From positions 82,083-146,082 of the forward strand of contig SFFV01000004.1 of assembly GCA_004557735.1 (NCBI GenBank): a DNA stretch of 64,000 nt. Reading direction: 5' to 3'. A model generated the notes under the pieces. The model made no database searches and was not told where the DNA came from. It saw only the letters and a list, made by a program, of their open reading frames with translations. Made by a program: the position numbers and the translations under genes. The DNA comes from Clostridiales bacterium. GTDB taxonomy: Bacteria > Bacillota > Clostridia > Oscillospirales > Oscillospiraceae. Of the stretch, positions 8,444 to 19,729 are shown piece after piece. Within the stretch, counting starts at the first letter, position 1. Each line of letters starts with the position of its first letter.

Positions 8444-8477
8444 AGAAAAGGAAAAGACCCGCCGTGAGGCGGGTCTT
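8444..8477 (-). terminator. terminator of the mreB-like gene
   Basis: The minus-strand stem AAGACCCGCC / GGCGGGTCTT is followed by TTCC and TTTTC. It lies 18 bp after the stop of the mreB-like gene and upstream of spoIIE. The remaining 8324-8443 holds only the spoIIE leader; I could not define its promoter. Confidence 0.85.
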
Positions 8478-8494
8478 ACTGTGTTGGAAAATGC

Positions 8495-9547
8495 TTAGCT
8501 GCCGGATTTGTCGAGCTGGCGCTGGCGGGCAAAATTCTGCATGCCGTCGGTCATGGAGTCGAGACGGCTGAGCATGCGGCCCGCGCCGTAGGCCGTGCAG
8601 GAGAGCGCGTCGTCCGCAACGTGTGCTTCGATGCCGGTGCGCTCGGTGACGAGACGGTCGATGCCGTACAGGAGGCTGCCGCCGCCGGACATGACGATGC
8701 CGTTTTCGGAGATATCCGCCACCAGCTCCGGCGGCGTGCGCTCAAGCACCATGTGGACGGTCTCGAGAATGGTCTCCGTCGGCTCGGCGAGCGCCTCGAC
8801 CATTTCATCGGAGTTGAGCGTGATGGTGCGCGGGAGGCCGGTCATCAGGCAGCGGCCCTTGACCTCCTCATAGCTGACCTCGGGGCGCTCCTTGACGCAG
8901 CCGATGCTCTTTTTGAGCTCCTCCGCCGTGCGCAGACCGATGAGCAGGTTGTGCTTGCGCCGGACGTATTTGACGATGGCTTCGTCAAACGCCGCGCCCG
9001 CCGTTTTGATGGATTCGGACTCCACCACGCCGTTGAGCGATACGACTGCCGCTTCCGTTGTGCCGCCGCCGATATCGATGATCATATGGCCGTCCGGACG
9101 GTTCACATCCAGCCCCGCGCCGACCGCCGTAGCGACCGCCGAGGGGACAAGATATACCTTGCGTCCGCCCGCCTCGATGACGGCGTTCACGATCGCGCGC
9201 TCCTCCACGCCGGTGATGCTGCCCGGTACGCATACGAGCACGCGCGAGCGGAACAGGCTGAAGCTCGTCACGCGGCGGATGAATTCGCGCAGCATTTCGC
9301 AGGTCATGTCATAATCGGAGATAACGCCCGCGGAAATGGGGTGCACGGAGACGATGTTCGCCGGCGTGCGGCCGAGCATTCTCCGCGCGTCCTCGCCGAC
9401 CTTGAGCACGCGGCCGGTCTGACGGTCCATCGCCACGACCGTCGGCTCGCGCAGACGGATGCCGCTCCCGGCGACATAGAGGATGGTGGTATCGGTGCCG
9501 AGATCGATGGCAATATCTTTTTCGATGATGGAGGACAGAATAGGCAT
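8495..9547 (-). CDS. MreB/Mbl-family actin-like protein
   Basis: A 350-residue actin-like ATPase that would form filaments under the membrane and guide peptidoglycan synthesis. Nucleotide-binding motifs are visible: IAIDLGTDTTILYV at the N-terminus (phosphate 1), DIGGGTTEAAV (phosphate 2) and MSGGGSLLYGIDRLV (adenosine). A hydrophilic tail of about 20 residues follows the usual C-terminus. The ATG at 9547 is preferred to an upstream TTG because AAGGGA lies 8 nt before it. It is not accompanied by mreC/mreD here, so it may be the second or third MreB paralogue of the genome (Mbl- or MreBH-like); that subdivision is uncertain. Confidence 0.92.
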   Translation of the reverse strand: MPILSSIIEKDIAIDLGTDTTILYVAGSGIRLREPTVVAMDRQTGRVLKVGEDARRMLGRTPANIVSVHPISAGVISDYDMTCEMLREFIRRVTSFSLFRSRVLVCVPGSITGVEERAIVNAVIEAGGRKVYLVPSAVATAVGAGLDVNRPDGHMIIDIGGGTTEAAVVSLNGVVESESIKTAGAAFDEAIVKYVRRKHNLLIGLRTAEELKKSIGCVKERPEVSYEEVKGRCLMTGLPRTITLNSDEMVEALAEPTETILETVHMVLERTPPELVADISENGIVMSGGGSLLYGIDRLVTERTGIEAHVADDALSCTAYGAGRMLSRLDSMTDGMQNFARQRQLDKSGS

Positions 9548-9583
9548 AGTCAAATTCCCTTCAAATCAAAAGCGATTTTTCTG

Positions 9584-10237
9584 TTATTCTTCCCGATGGC
9601 AGGCAAGAGCCGCGCCGCAAACGCTCACAGCCCCGGCGGTCAGCAGCATGCGCGCACATTCGGAGAGCGTGGAACCGGTGGTGATGATATCGTCGATAAG
9701 CAGTATTCTCTTGCCGCGTACCGCGTCCGCGCTTCGGACAACGTAGCAGCCGGAGATGTTTGCCCGGCGCTCCTCCGGGGTGCGAAGCCGGGACTGCGGC
9801 GAAACGTCCCTCGCCTTCCGCAGCAGGGGCACAGCCTTTGTTCCGAGCGCTTCCGCCGCCGCTTCCGCGAGAAGCCGCGCCTGATCGTACCCGCGGCGGC
9901 GATAACGCTTTGCGCTCAGCGGCACCCACGAGATGAGATCGAACCCGTCAATGCCGCGGCGGAGCAGATCCTCGCCGATCATCCGGCCGAAAACCTTTCC
10001 GCGCGACGGGGCGTTTCGAAACTTATAGGCGAGCATGCCCTGCCGCACCGGCTCCTCGTAGTAAAAGGGCGCGGTGTAGGCGCGGACGAAGTCGCATTTG
10101 CGCTCGGTATCCGCCGCGCGCGGCAGCGCTTTGCGGCAGGCGCTGCACACACCGTCCCCGCTTTCCTCCAAAATCGCGCCGCAGAAGGCGCAGCGCGGCG
10201 GAAAGAAAAAGTCGAGAACGCAGTCTTTCAGGCTCAT
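9584..10237 (-). CDS. comFC: ComF-family phosphoribosyltransferase-like protein
   Basis: A 217-residue ComF/GntX-family protein, in Bacillota linked to DNA uptake. A four-cysteine zinc finger is present at C16, C19, C31 and C34, followed by a type I phosphoribosyltransferase fold with the PRPP loop RILLIDDIITTGST near residue 180. It lies 1 bp after the recD2 stop and upstream of the mreB-like gene, so all three are probably co-transcribed. The usual helicase partner ComFA is not adjacent. The catalytic role of the family is unsettled. Confidence 0.9.
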   Translation of the reverse strand: MSLKDCVLDFFFPPRCAFCGAILEESGDGVCSACRKALPRAADTERKCDFVRAYTAPFYYEEPVRQGMLAYKFRNAPSRGKVFGRMIGEDLLRRGIDGFDLISWVPLSAKRYRRRGYDQARLLAEAAAEALGTKAVPLLRKARDVSPQSRLRTPEERRANISGCYVVRSADAVRGKRILLIDDIITTGSTLSECARMLLTAGAVSVCGAALACHREE

Positions 10238-10238
10238 A

Positions 10239-12503
10239 TCAGACCTCTCCGGCCAGACGGGCGCGCAGCCCGCTGTACCGGCGCGTTTTGCGGCCGTTTT
10301 CGATCATGGCCTGCACGATCGCCGTTTCGCCGACTATGACAAGAAGCTCTCTCGCGCGCGTGACGGCGGTATAGAGAAGATCGCGGCTCAAAAGCCGGGC
10401 CGGGGCGCGGCCGACCGCCAGAACAACGGCGCGGTATTCGCTGCCCTGCGCCTTGTGCACCGTAACGGCGAAAGCATGATCCAGCTCGCCGAGCTGTTCA
10501 AAGGCATACCACGCGAGCTTTTCGTCAAAGTCGATCCAGATAAGCTCGTTTTCGGTATCGATGCGCAAAACCGTTCCGAGATCGCCGTTGAAGATGCCCG
10601 TTCCGACCTCGGGGGCCGAGCCGGGCGCCATTTCTCCGGCCATGATCGCTTCGGCGTCTCCGCCTTTACACCATACTATATCATAGTTGTTCCGGATTTG
10701 CATCACCCGATCGCCCTCCCGGAACACAGTTTCGCCAAATTTTTTTTCTTTTTTTCCCGGCGCGGGCGGATTAAGCGCCTGCTGTAAGCGCTCATTGAGC
10801 GAGAAGGTGCCGGATTCGCCCTTGCGCGTCGGCGTCAGAACCTGAATATCGCCGGACGGAACGCCCATGCCGCGCGGCAGCCGCTCGCTGCAAAGCTCGG
10901 CCACCGTCGCGGCCAGACGCTCGCCCGAGGGACGCTGCAAAAAGAAGAAATCCCCCTTATTTTCGCGCAGCTCCGGCGTTTCGCCGCGGTTGATGCTGTG
11001 GGCGTTGCGGATAATGCGGCTCTCCCCGCTCTGGCGGAATATCTCCGTCAGACGCACCGCCGCGACCGCATGCGAGCGGAGCACGTCGAGGAAGAAGCTC
11101 CCCGGCCCGACGCTCGGCAGCTGGTCGGCGTCGCCCACAAGCACGAGACGGCAGCCCTTCGGCAGCGCCTTCAAAAGCGCCTGTATCAATGTTATGTCAA
11201 CCATAGAGCACTCGTCCAGAATGACCGCGCCGCAGCGGAGCGGATCGCTCTCGTTTTTTCGGAACGTAAGCTCGTCCCCCTCGGCGGCCCACGCAGCGCC
11301 GAGCAGGCGGTGGATGGTATAGGCCTCCCGGCCGGTCAGCTCGGTCATGCGCTTGGCGGCGCGGCCGGTCGGCGCGGCGAGAAGGCAGTCGATCTTCATA
11401 TCGTCATAGAGGCGGAGGATCGCGCGGATGATGGTGGTTTTGCCGGTGCCGGGGCCGCCGGTGACGGCAAGCAGCCGCCGCTCGCAGGCCAGACGGATGG
11501 CCTCCTTCTGCTGCGCGGCGTAGCGCATGCCGGTCTCGCGTTCCAGCTCGGCGATACGCTCGTCCACGTTCTTCTTTGCCGGGACGGCGTCCTGCGCCAT
11601 GGCGCGGAGTGCAGCGGCGGTGTAGGTCTCGGCCTCATACAGCCGCCGGAGATACGCCGCGTTCACGCCCGCCACAACCTCCTGCACGATCTCACCCTCG
11701 TCGGCGAGAACGTCAAGACATTCCTCCGCGGCCTCGGTCTCCACGCCGATGAGCTGCGCCGTTGCCGCGACGAGCTTTTCGCGCGGGAGAAAGCTGTGGC
11801 CGTTATTGAGATTATGTACCATTTCAAAAATGAGCGCCGCGGCAATGCGCGGAGGACTGTCCTCCTCAAAGCCGAGCGAGAGCGCGAGCGCGTCGGCCTC
11901 GTCAAACTGTCCGCCGATCCGGTCGGATGCGATAATATAGGGGTTGGACTTCACAAGCTCGAGCGCACCGTCGCCGTAGAGCTTATAGAGCCGCATGGCG
12001 TATTCGGGCTTGAGGCCGTTCGCGGCGAGGAACTCCATCAGGAGACGCATGCCGGTCTGGCGGCGGAACGTTTCGGACATGTCCCGCGCGCGGCGCGCGC
12101 TGATACCCTTGATTTCGGCGAGCTTCTCGGGGCTGTCGGACAAGATCTCCAGCGTATGCGAGCCGAAGCGGTTCACGAGCACCGCCGCCGTCGCCGGGCC
12201 GATGCCGCGCACCGCGCCGGAGGCGAGATATTCATAGATGTGCTTCTCCCCCACCGGCAGCGAGCGCATCGCCGAGGACGCCTTGAACTGTTCGCCGTGG
12301 CTCGGGTGGCGCTCCCACACGCCCTCGACCGTCAGCCCCTCGCCGGGCGCGGCGAACGGCAGGCAGCCCACGACCGTCACCGGCTCGTCGCCGCCGACGT
12401 CGAGACGGAGAACGGTGTAGCCGTTCTCCTCGTTCTGGAAGATCACGCTTTTTACCGTTCCGGTGAGCTGTAAGGAGCTGCGGAGTTCGTTTGCTTCGTC
12501 CAT
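10239..12503 (-). CDS. recD2: RecD2-type ATP-dependent DNA helicase
   Basis: A 754-residue SF1B helicase of the RecD2 class, which acts without RecBC in DNA repair and recombination. An N-terminal OB-like region comes first, then helix-hairpin-helix repeats (for example AVRGIGPATAAVLVNRFG and IKGISARRA), Walker A GGPGTGKTT, Walker B-like VILDECSM, and the C-terminal UvrD-type motif VTVHKAQGSEYRAVVL. The ATG at 12503 (MDEANELRSS) is chosen because GGGGA precedes it and homology starts there. The start overlaps the upstream small gene by about 50 bp. Confidence 0.95.
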   Translation of the reverse strand: MDEANELRSSLQLTGTVKSVIFQNEENGYTVLRLDVGGDEPVTVVGCLPFAAPGEGLTVEGVWERHPSHGEQFKASSAMRSLPVGEKHIYEYLASGAVRGIGPATAAVLVNRFGSHTLEILSDSPEKLAEIKGISARRARDMSETFRRQTGMRLLMEFLAANGLKPEYAMRLYKLYGDGALELVKSNPYIIASDRIGGQFDEADALALSLGFEEDSPPRIAAALIFEMVHNLNNGHSFLPREKLVAATAQLIGVETEAAEECLDVLADEGEIVQEVVAGVNAAYLRRLYEAETYTAAALRAMAQDAVPAKKNVDERIAELERETGMRYAAQQKEAIRLACERRLLAVTGGPGTGKTTIIRAILRLYDDMKIDCLLAAPTGRAAKRMTELTGREAYTIHRLLGAAWAAEGDELTFRKNESDPLRCGAVILDECSMVDITLIQALLKALPKGCRLVLVGDADQLPSVGPGSFFLDVLRSHAVAAVRLTEIFRQSGESRIIRNAHSINRGETPELRENKGDFFFLQRPSGERLAATVAELCSERLPRGMGVPSGDIQVLTPTRKGESGTFSLNERLQQALNPPAPGKKEKKFGETVFREGDRVMQIRNNYDIVWCKGGDAEAIMAGEMAPGSAPEVGTGIFNGDLGTVLRIDTENELIWIDFDEKLAWYAFEQLGELDHAFAVTVHKAQGSEYRAVVLAVGRAPARLLSRDLLYTAVTRARELLVIVGETAIVQAMIENGRKTRRYSGLRARLAGEV

Positions 12504-12793
12504 AGTGTCACATTCCCCTGTCCCAGCGTCAGGCGCCGGGCAATTTCTCTCGTTTCCTCGTCCATGCCGTCGTCGAGCAGCACGATCTTTCCGAAAAGCA
12601 CGCCGTCGGCGATCAGCCACAAAAGGCCGTCCACCGTCGCTTCCAGTTCCGGCGACGCGCCGGAGACGCGCAGGACAAGCTCAAGGCTCTGTCCCTTCCC
12701 TCGGCGCACCGGCGTGAGCATCACGCCGCGCAGCTTCCAGCAGAGAAGGAGCACCGCCGCCGCGATCAGAAACGCCAATATCCATTTTCCCAT
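12452..12793 (-). CDS. small membrane-anchored hypothetical protein
   Basis: A 113-residue protein with one N-terminal transmembrane helix (about 3-20), a short basic segment, and a soluble domain of about 80 residues (ELVLRVSGASPELEATVDGL). No family is recognised. Its 3' end overlaps the recD2 start in another frame by about 50 bp. Its ribosome site GGAGGG lies inside the 3' arm of a hairpin (12795-12832), so translation may be restrained by RNA structure. Confidence 0.7.
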   Translation of the reverse strand: MGKWILAFLIAAAVLLLCWKLRGVMLTPVRRGKGQSLELVLRVSGASPELEATVDGLLWLIADGVLFGKIVLLDDGMDEETREIARRLTLGQGNVTLWTKQTNSAAPYSSPER

Positions 12794-12794
12794 A

Positions 12795-12832
12795 CCGCCA
12801 TCCCTCCGGTATTATCCTATGAGGGACGGCGG
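12795..12832 (-). promoter_or_regulatory. hairpin sequestering the ribosome site of the small membrane gene
   Basis: On the minus strand CCGCCGTCCCTC pairs with GAGGGATGGCGG (one mismatch) across a 14-nt loop. The second arm includes the Shine-Dalgarno of the gene starting at 12793. It lies 8 nt after the uvrA stop, so it may also serve as a weak uvrA terminator, although no T run follows. Confidence 0.45.
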
Positions 12833-12839
12833 GAAAGGT

Positions 12840-15683
<2,844 letters not shown>

Positions 15684-15797
15684 AGTGTGCCTCTTTTGGA
15701 AAAAGAAATTATCAAGCATTTTATTATACTTTATTTTGTAATTGCTTTCAAGAGGGATCGCATTCGGAAAAAAACGAAAAAAATCCGGAAAAAGTGC

Positions 15798-15826
15798 TTG
15801 ACAAATTTGCGTATTTTTCGTATACT
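15798..15826 (+). promoter_or_regulatory. sigma-A promoter of the tRNA-Asp/tRNA-Thr unit
   Basis: A consensus -35 TTGACA (15798-15803) and a -10 TATACT (15821-15826) are spaced 17 bp apart, ending 13 bp before the tRNA-Asp. Confidence 0.9.
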
Positions 15827-15839
15827 GACAAAGCCTTGA

Positions 15840-15916
15840 GGCCGAGTAGTTCAGTCGGTTAGAACGCTAGCCTGTCACGCTAGAGGTCGAGGGTTCAAGT
15901 CCCTTCTCGGTCGCCA
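15840..15916 (+). tRNA. tRNA-Asp (GTC)
   Basis: A 77-nt cloverleaf. The acceptor GGCCGAG pairs with CTCGGTC, the discriminator is G and CCA is encoded. The anticodon loop CTGTCAC gives GTC, and the T loop GGTTCAAGTCC is standard. Confidence 0.97.
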
Positions 15917-15918
15917 CC

Positions 15919-15940
15919 ATGCCCCCTTCATCGGGGGCAT
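15919..15940 (+). other. hairpin spacer between the two tRNAs
   Basis: ATGCCCCC and GGGGGCAT form an 8-bp stem between the tRNAs. No T tract follows, so it is more likely a processing spacer than a terminator. Confidence 0.5.
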
Positions 15941-15947
15941 GACTTAT

Positions 15948-16023
<76 letters not shown>

Positions 16024-16024
16024 G

Positions 16025-16065
16025 AACCTCTGGAATCTTCGGATTTCAGAGGTTTTTGTTTTTTT
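16025..16065 (+). terminator. terminator of the tRNA unit
   Basis: AACCTCTG pairs with CAGAGGTT around a TTCGG-containing loop, followed by a long T-rich run. Confidence 0.9.
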
Positions 16066-16066
16066 G

Positions 16067-16095
16067 AAAACGACCGGCAGCTTCGCTGCCGGTCG
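16067..16095 (-). terminator. terminator of the SLC13 transporter gene
   Basis: On the minus strand CGACCGGCAGC pairs with GCTGCCGGTCG and is followed by TTTTC. It lies 27 bp after the transporter stop codon. Confidence 0.85.
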
Positions 16096-16121
16096 AGACC
16101 TTTACGCGCGAAATCAGGGGA

Positions 16122-17594
16122 TCATAAAACAGAAATACAAAGTATGCCCGCGAGCATAACGGCAATAGCGAGCGTAACGGCTACGATCAGACCTTTGCTC
16201 AAAGCCCAGCGCTGCCCATCGGAATCGTTGAACATGTCGGTTCCAAACATGATGGCAGACTGTCCGCTTCCGCACGGCAAGAGGCACGCCGAGAGAGTGC
16301 CGATTCCGATGACCGCCACAAAGACAGAAACATTGACGCCGTTTTGATACATAACGGTCGCCATAGGTGCAAGAGCCGTCAGCAAAATGATCGCGGTGGA
16401 CGCATTGGAGAAGAACTGCGTTATGAAGCACCCCAGCAGAGACACGATAATTATCACCGGGATTGGCCCCATCTTTCCAAGAGTTCCCGAAAAAATGTCA
16501 AGAAGCCAGGTCGTCACGCCGCTCCCTTCAGCAGAAATTCCTCCGCCGACGACAAGGACGGAACCGACCGCAAAAATAACGTTCCAATTAACACCTTTGG
16601 CAAATGCAACGGCCGGATTCATAATGGGCTTTCCGCCTATTCGGATCAGTGAAAGAACTGCAATCACAAGCGCCATAAACAGCGCCTGGCCCATATCATT
16701 TAGGAAGCCGTGCACAAATGAGCCCTTAGGAAGAAGCATAACGATAAAGGGATGGAAAAACGAGATAACGATCGCAATAAGAATAACGATCTGATTGGGC
16801 TTGATTCGTTTGAATTCCTCAGTTTGCAAAGTTGTTACATCAAGTGCTTTGATTTTTGCGAGATCGAATTTGAAAACGAAACGCGCAACAAAGACAAGCA
16901 GCACAAATGATATGACCGCGATCGTTATGCTGGTCGTGAGATAGGTAGCGCCGCTCACGCTCGTCCCGATGGAAGCTAACGTGGAATTGAATATTCCGCT
17001 GTACAGCTCCGCATATGGTTTAAACGGGTACATGATTTCCGTGATCCCGGATAGGCCTACGACACTTATAAGCAGAAAACGAATCCAGTCATCCTGTTTT
17101 TTCATGCCGGTAACGGCAGCAACGTTTTCCAAAACGGTGATGGTAATCATCAGCGCCCCGAAAGAGCCGATGCAGGATCCAATCACAATAATGGCAAACA
17201 AAAAGCAGGCGGTAAAGAGGTAGGGCCGGCCATTGATGAATCTTCTGGAAAGAATCCATCTTACAAGAAATTCGCCGGTCCCGCTCTCCTCAAAAACATA
17301 AACCAAAACAAAAATGAACAGTGCCTGTACAGTGAAACTTGAGCCTATGCTTCCCGTAATAACCGTTGCAGCGGTATAATAACCAGGAAGCGCGCATGCT
17401 GCTATGGACATTACGCTTGCCATGGACATAGGGATTCCAAAGGCGCACATAACGATCCATCCTATCAGAATTCCCAAATACTGGACGCCCATACGAGTAA
17501 CGGACCCCCAAGTCGGGCAGACATAACCAAAGCCGAACATGAAAAAAACGCCGAGAATCGAAACGATTATATGTTTGCGGTTTACGCGTGTCAC
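16122..17594 (-). CDS. SLC13-type (DASS) carboxylate transporter
   Basis: A 490-residue membrane protein with about 12-14 hydrophobic helices, of the ArsB/NhaD-SLC13 superfamily that includes Na+/dicarboxylate symporters. Helix-breaking repeats such as FAVGSVLVVGGGISAEGSGVT and FITQFFSNASTAIILL correspond to the SNT-like substrate/Na+ motifs of the family. The start is a GTG at 17594 with GAGGAGG upstream. It follows the isocitrate-lyase-superfamily enzyme by 55 bp in one operon, so it probably imports the acid this enzyme cleaves, or its precursor. The exact substrate is unknown. Confidence 0.85.
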   Translation of the reverse strand: MTRVNRKHIIVSILGVFFMFGFGYVCPTWGSVTRMGVQYLGILIGWIVMCAFGIPMSMASVMSIAACALPGYYTAATVITGSIGSSFTVQALFIFVLVYVFEESGTGEFLVRWILSRRFINGRPYLFTACFLFAIIVIGSCIGSFGALMITITVLENVAAVTGMKKQDDWIRFLLISVVGLSGITEIMYPFKPYAELYSGIFNSTLASIGTSVSGATYLTTSITIAVISFVLLVFVARFVFKFDLAKIKALDVTTLQTEEFKRIKPNQIVILIAIVISFFHPFIVMLLPKGSFVHGFLNDMGQALFMALVIAVLSLIRIGGKPIMNPAVAFAKGVNWNVIFAVGSVLVVGGGISAEGSGVTTWLLDIFSGTLGKMGPIPVIIIVSLLGCFITQFFSNASTAIILLTALAPMATVMYQNGVNVSVFVAVIGIGTLSACLLPCGSGQSAIMFGTDMFNDSDGQRWALSKGLIVAVTLAIAVMLAGILCISVL

Positions 17595-17649
17595 GGAATA
17601 TTCCTCCTCATTGTCTATTTAGTGTAACCATCAAAAAAGCCGGGCCACA

Positions 17650-18495
17650 TCAGAGGTAGTTGTCTATGCCAAGAATCCTCTCATATTCTTTAATGGAAAC
17701 CATTTTATCCAGATAATCCGCCGTATTGCCGGTCGTGCGGTAATGTCGGTAGAAAGCCTTCAGCGCATGGCAAACGGCGAACATAGCGGACAGCGGACTG
17801 GTAACCATTTTGACCCCCATACTCTCCAGTTCCTTTGCGGAATACAGATTTCCGTCATCCAGTTCGAGATGATCATAGAGAATCGGTGCATTGTCCACAG
17901 CTACGGCGACCTTTAAAAGCTCTTCTTTTGTTCGTACCATCTCCGGATAAATGAAGTCCGCCCCAGCTGCAGCAAACATTTTGCATCTGCGAATGACTTC
18001 ATCAATTCCCATGCCGGGATTGGAATCGGTTCTGGCGCATATAATGAAATTAGGATCTTTGCGCGCCTCTACCGCCGCCTTGACCTTCTCCGCCATTTCT
18101 TCCGCAGGGATGATTTTCACGCCCGCCATCGCACCGCATTTTTTGGGTATTCCCTGATCTTCGATATGTATTCCGCTGGCACCAAGCGCTTCAAATTCGG
18201 ACACGGCATATTTTACGTTATTCAGATTCCCGTATCCGTTATCACAATCGGCAAGCAGCGGAACCGACACTGCGTTTGAAATTAAATGTGCCCGCATCAA
18301 CATATCGCTCATAGTTGCAATACCTATATCCGGTATGCCGTACAAGCTTGCCATAGCGCCGTTACCGGTCATATAAACCGCGTCAAAGCCGCTTTGCTCC
18401 GCAATACGCGCGCTGACAGCATCATACACTCCGGCGCACATAATGATTCCGGGACGGTTAATAAGTGCGCGAAAAGCCGCGTTTTTCTGATTCAT
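17650..18495 (-). CDS. isocitrate lyase / PEP mutase superfamily enzyme
   Basis: A 281-residue (beta/alpha)8 enzyme. The metal-binding DCDNGYGN motif, the IHIEDQGIPKKCG loop (the KKCG catalytic loop of 2-methylisocitrate lyase and relatives) and CARTDS are visible. Family members cleave or form C-C or P-C bonds next to carboxylates: methylisocitrate lyase, oxaloacetate decarboxylase, dimethylmalate lyase. No prpC/prpD or phosphonate genes are nearby. The partner is an SLC13-type carboxylate transporter, so catabolism of an imported di- or tricarboxylate is the best inference. The ATG at 18495 has GGAGG upstream. Confidence 0.88.
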   Translation of the reverse strand: MNQKNAAFRALINRPGIIMCAGVYDAVSARIAEQSGFDAVYMTGNGAMASLYGIPDIGIATMSDMLMRAHLISNAVSVPLLADCDNGYGNLNNVKYAVSEFEALGASGIHIEDQGIPKKCGAMAGVKIIPAEEMAEKVKAAVEARKDPNFIICARTDSNPGMGIDEVIRRCKMFAAAGADFIYPEMVRTKEELLKVAVAVDNAPILYDHLELDDGNLYSAKELESMGVKMVTSPLSAMFAVCHALKAFYRHYRTTGNTADYLDKMVSIKEYERILGIDNYL

Positions 18496-18523
18496 AAAAT
18501 GAACCTCCGTTTTTGATAATTAA

Positions 18524-18539
18524 CGAAATTGCAATTTCG
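18524..18539. promoter_or_regulatory. perfect 16-bp palindrome, probable RpiR operator
   Basis: CGAAATTGCAATTTCG is its own reverse complement and lies just downstream of the -10 of the transporter operon promoter. GAAAT...ATTTC palindromes are typical of MurR/RpiR regulators, and such a gene is directly upstream. Confidence 0.7.
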
Positions 18540-18545
18540 ATTTTC

Positions 18546-18574
18546 ACTATAGAAGCAAAAGAAAGCGATAGCAA
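18546..18574 (-). promoter_or_regulatory. promoter of the lyase/transporter operon
   Basis: On the minus strand a -35 TTGCTA (18569-18574) and a -10 TATAGT (18546-18551) are 17 bp apart. The palindromic operator begins 7 bp after the -10, where a bound repressor would block initiation. Confidence 0.7.
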
Positions 18575-18609
18575 CGTTTTCCTCACCCCATCTTATTGAT
18601 TTGATAAGC

Positions 18610-18651
18610 AGTGCCCGGCAGAATTCAAACTTTTGAATTCTGCCGGGCACT
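18610..18651. terminator. 20-bp inverted repeat between rpiR-type gene and its target operon
   Basis: A perfect long stem (18610-18629 with 18632-18651; arms contain GTGCCCGGCAGAATTC). No T tract follows on the minus strand, so if it ends the regulator transcript it may act as a 3' stabiliser or barrier rather than as a classical terminator. Confidence 0.5.
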
Positions 18652-18695
18652 GTCCACAAAAAATCAGCTGGGTTTTTGCTGTTTTGTATAATGTG

Positions 18696-19547
18696 TTAAT
18701 ATCGATTGTATCTCGTGACCGAACTGACGTTCCCTATTTGATCCGACAGAGCTTTCCGATTTTTGGCTGTCGTAACAGCCTGAAGAATACCCAATATTGT
18801 CAGATCACAGATAAACGCCAACGGAATATACTGTATATTATCCGGCACACGCGCATTAAACGAAAGATGGATGTCAGAAATCTCCCCAAGCGGCGAATCA
18901 GGAAAACCAATAATCCCAATCGTAGTTGCTTTATTTTTCTTCGCGATCCGCATGGCATCCACAACAATCTTTGCCGATCCGGAAAGGCACATTCCTATCG
19001 CCACATCATCCCGCGTCAAATGATTTGCCGAGGGAAGCGCGAGTCCCGGATCCGTAAAAACATAGCAAGGGATCCCCATCTGCCAAAAGACAAACTGTGC
19101 ATAATACGCCGACGTAATATTTCCACCCTGCGCATATAAATGTACTTTTGATGCAGTGCATATTTTCTGCGCTGCAAGCTCTATTTCGCCCGGATTTAAA
19201 AGCTCTACTACATCTTTTATTGCCCTTATATAGAAGTATTTCACTTTATCCATGGTGTCCTTGACTGAATCAGCCGGATCGAAAGGCTCCTGCGTTTTTT
19301 CCGATTCGAAAAAAGCGTCGTCATGCTTGAGCGAATACTTGAGATTGGCATAGCCGGAAAAACCGATGGACTGACAAAACCGGGTAATCGTCGCCACATC
19401 GACATTCAGTTTTCTCGCCAACTGTGTTATGGACATGGCACTGACGGCGTCTTGATTGGATTGAATAAACGAGAAAATTTTTTTATATGATTTGGGCATA
19501 GACTCTGTTAAACTGGATATATTGCAAAACTTGCTTTTTGGTTCCAT
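18696..19547 (-). CDS. MurR/RpiR-family transcriptional regulator
   Basis: A 283-residue regulator. The N-terminal helix-turn-helix (about 35-60) contains MSITQLARKLNVDVATITRF, and the C-terminal half is a SIS domain (about 125-265) that would bind a phosphorylated or acidic effector. AGGAGGAGAG precedes the ATG at 19547. It is followed 122 bp later by the lyase/transporter operon, whose promoter carries a matching palindrome, so it very likely controls that operon. Whether it represses or activates cannot be read from sequence; the operator position suggests repression. Confidence 0.92.
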   Translation of the reverse strand: MEPKSKFCNISSLTESMPKSYKKIFSFIQSNQDAVSAMSITQLARKLNVDVATITRFCQSIGFSGYANLKYSLKHDDAFFESEKTQEPFDPADSVKDTMDKVKYFYIRAIKDVVELLNPGEIELAAQKICTASKVHLYAQGGNITSAYYAQFVFWQMGIPCYVFTDPGLALPSANHLTRDDVAIGMCLSGSAKIVVDAMRIAKKNKATTIGIIGFPDSPLGEISDIHLSFNARVPDNIQYIPLAFICDLTILGILQAVTTAKNRKALSDQIGNVSSVTRYNRY

Positions 19548-19598
19548 TTCTCTCCTCCTAAAACCGATGTTCTCCCAATATCACGGCCAGTTTTTATT

Positions 19599-19604
19599 AT
19601 TATA
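19599..19604 (-). promoter_or_regulatory. -10 element of the RpiR regulator gene
   Basis: TATAAT on the minus strand about 50 bp before the start codon. The -35 region is weak, which would fit an activated or low-level promoter. Confidence 0.5.
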
Positions 19605-19627
19605 GCACACCCCGATATCCATGGAAA

Positions 19628-19650
19628 GCGGGAGGACTCCTCCCGTTTTA
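19628..19650 (+). terminator. small hairpin with T tract upstream of traX-like gene
   Basis: CGGGAGGA and TCCTCCCG pair with almost no loop and are followed by TTTT. It may insulate the traX-like promoter; no plus-strand gene precedes it. Confidence 0.35.
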
Positions 19651-19656
19651 CGATAC

Positions 19657-19685
19657 TTGACAGGCTCCAGCGCAGAGGCTAAAAT
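19657..19685 (+). promoter_or_regulatory. sigma-A promoter of the traX-like gene
   Basis: TTGACA (19657-19662) and TAAAAT (19680-19685) with a 17-bp spacer, 45 bp before the start codon. Confidence 0.75.
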
Positions 19686-19729
19686 TATTAAATTACTTCA
19701 AATTAAAACAGACTTCAGGAGGGAACCCT

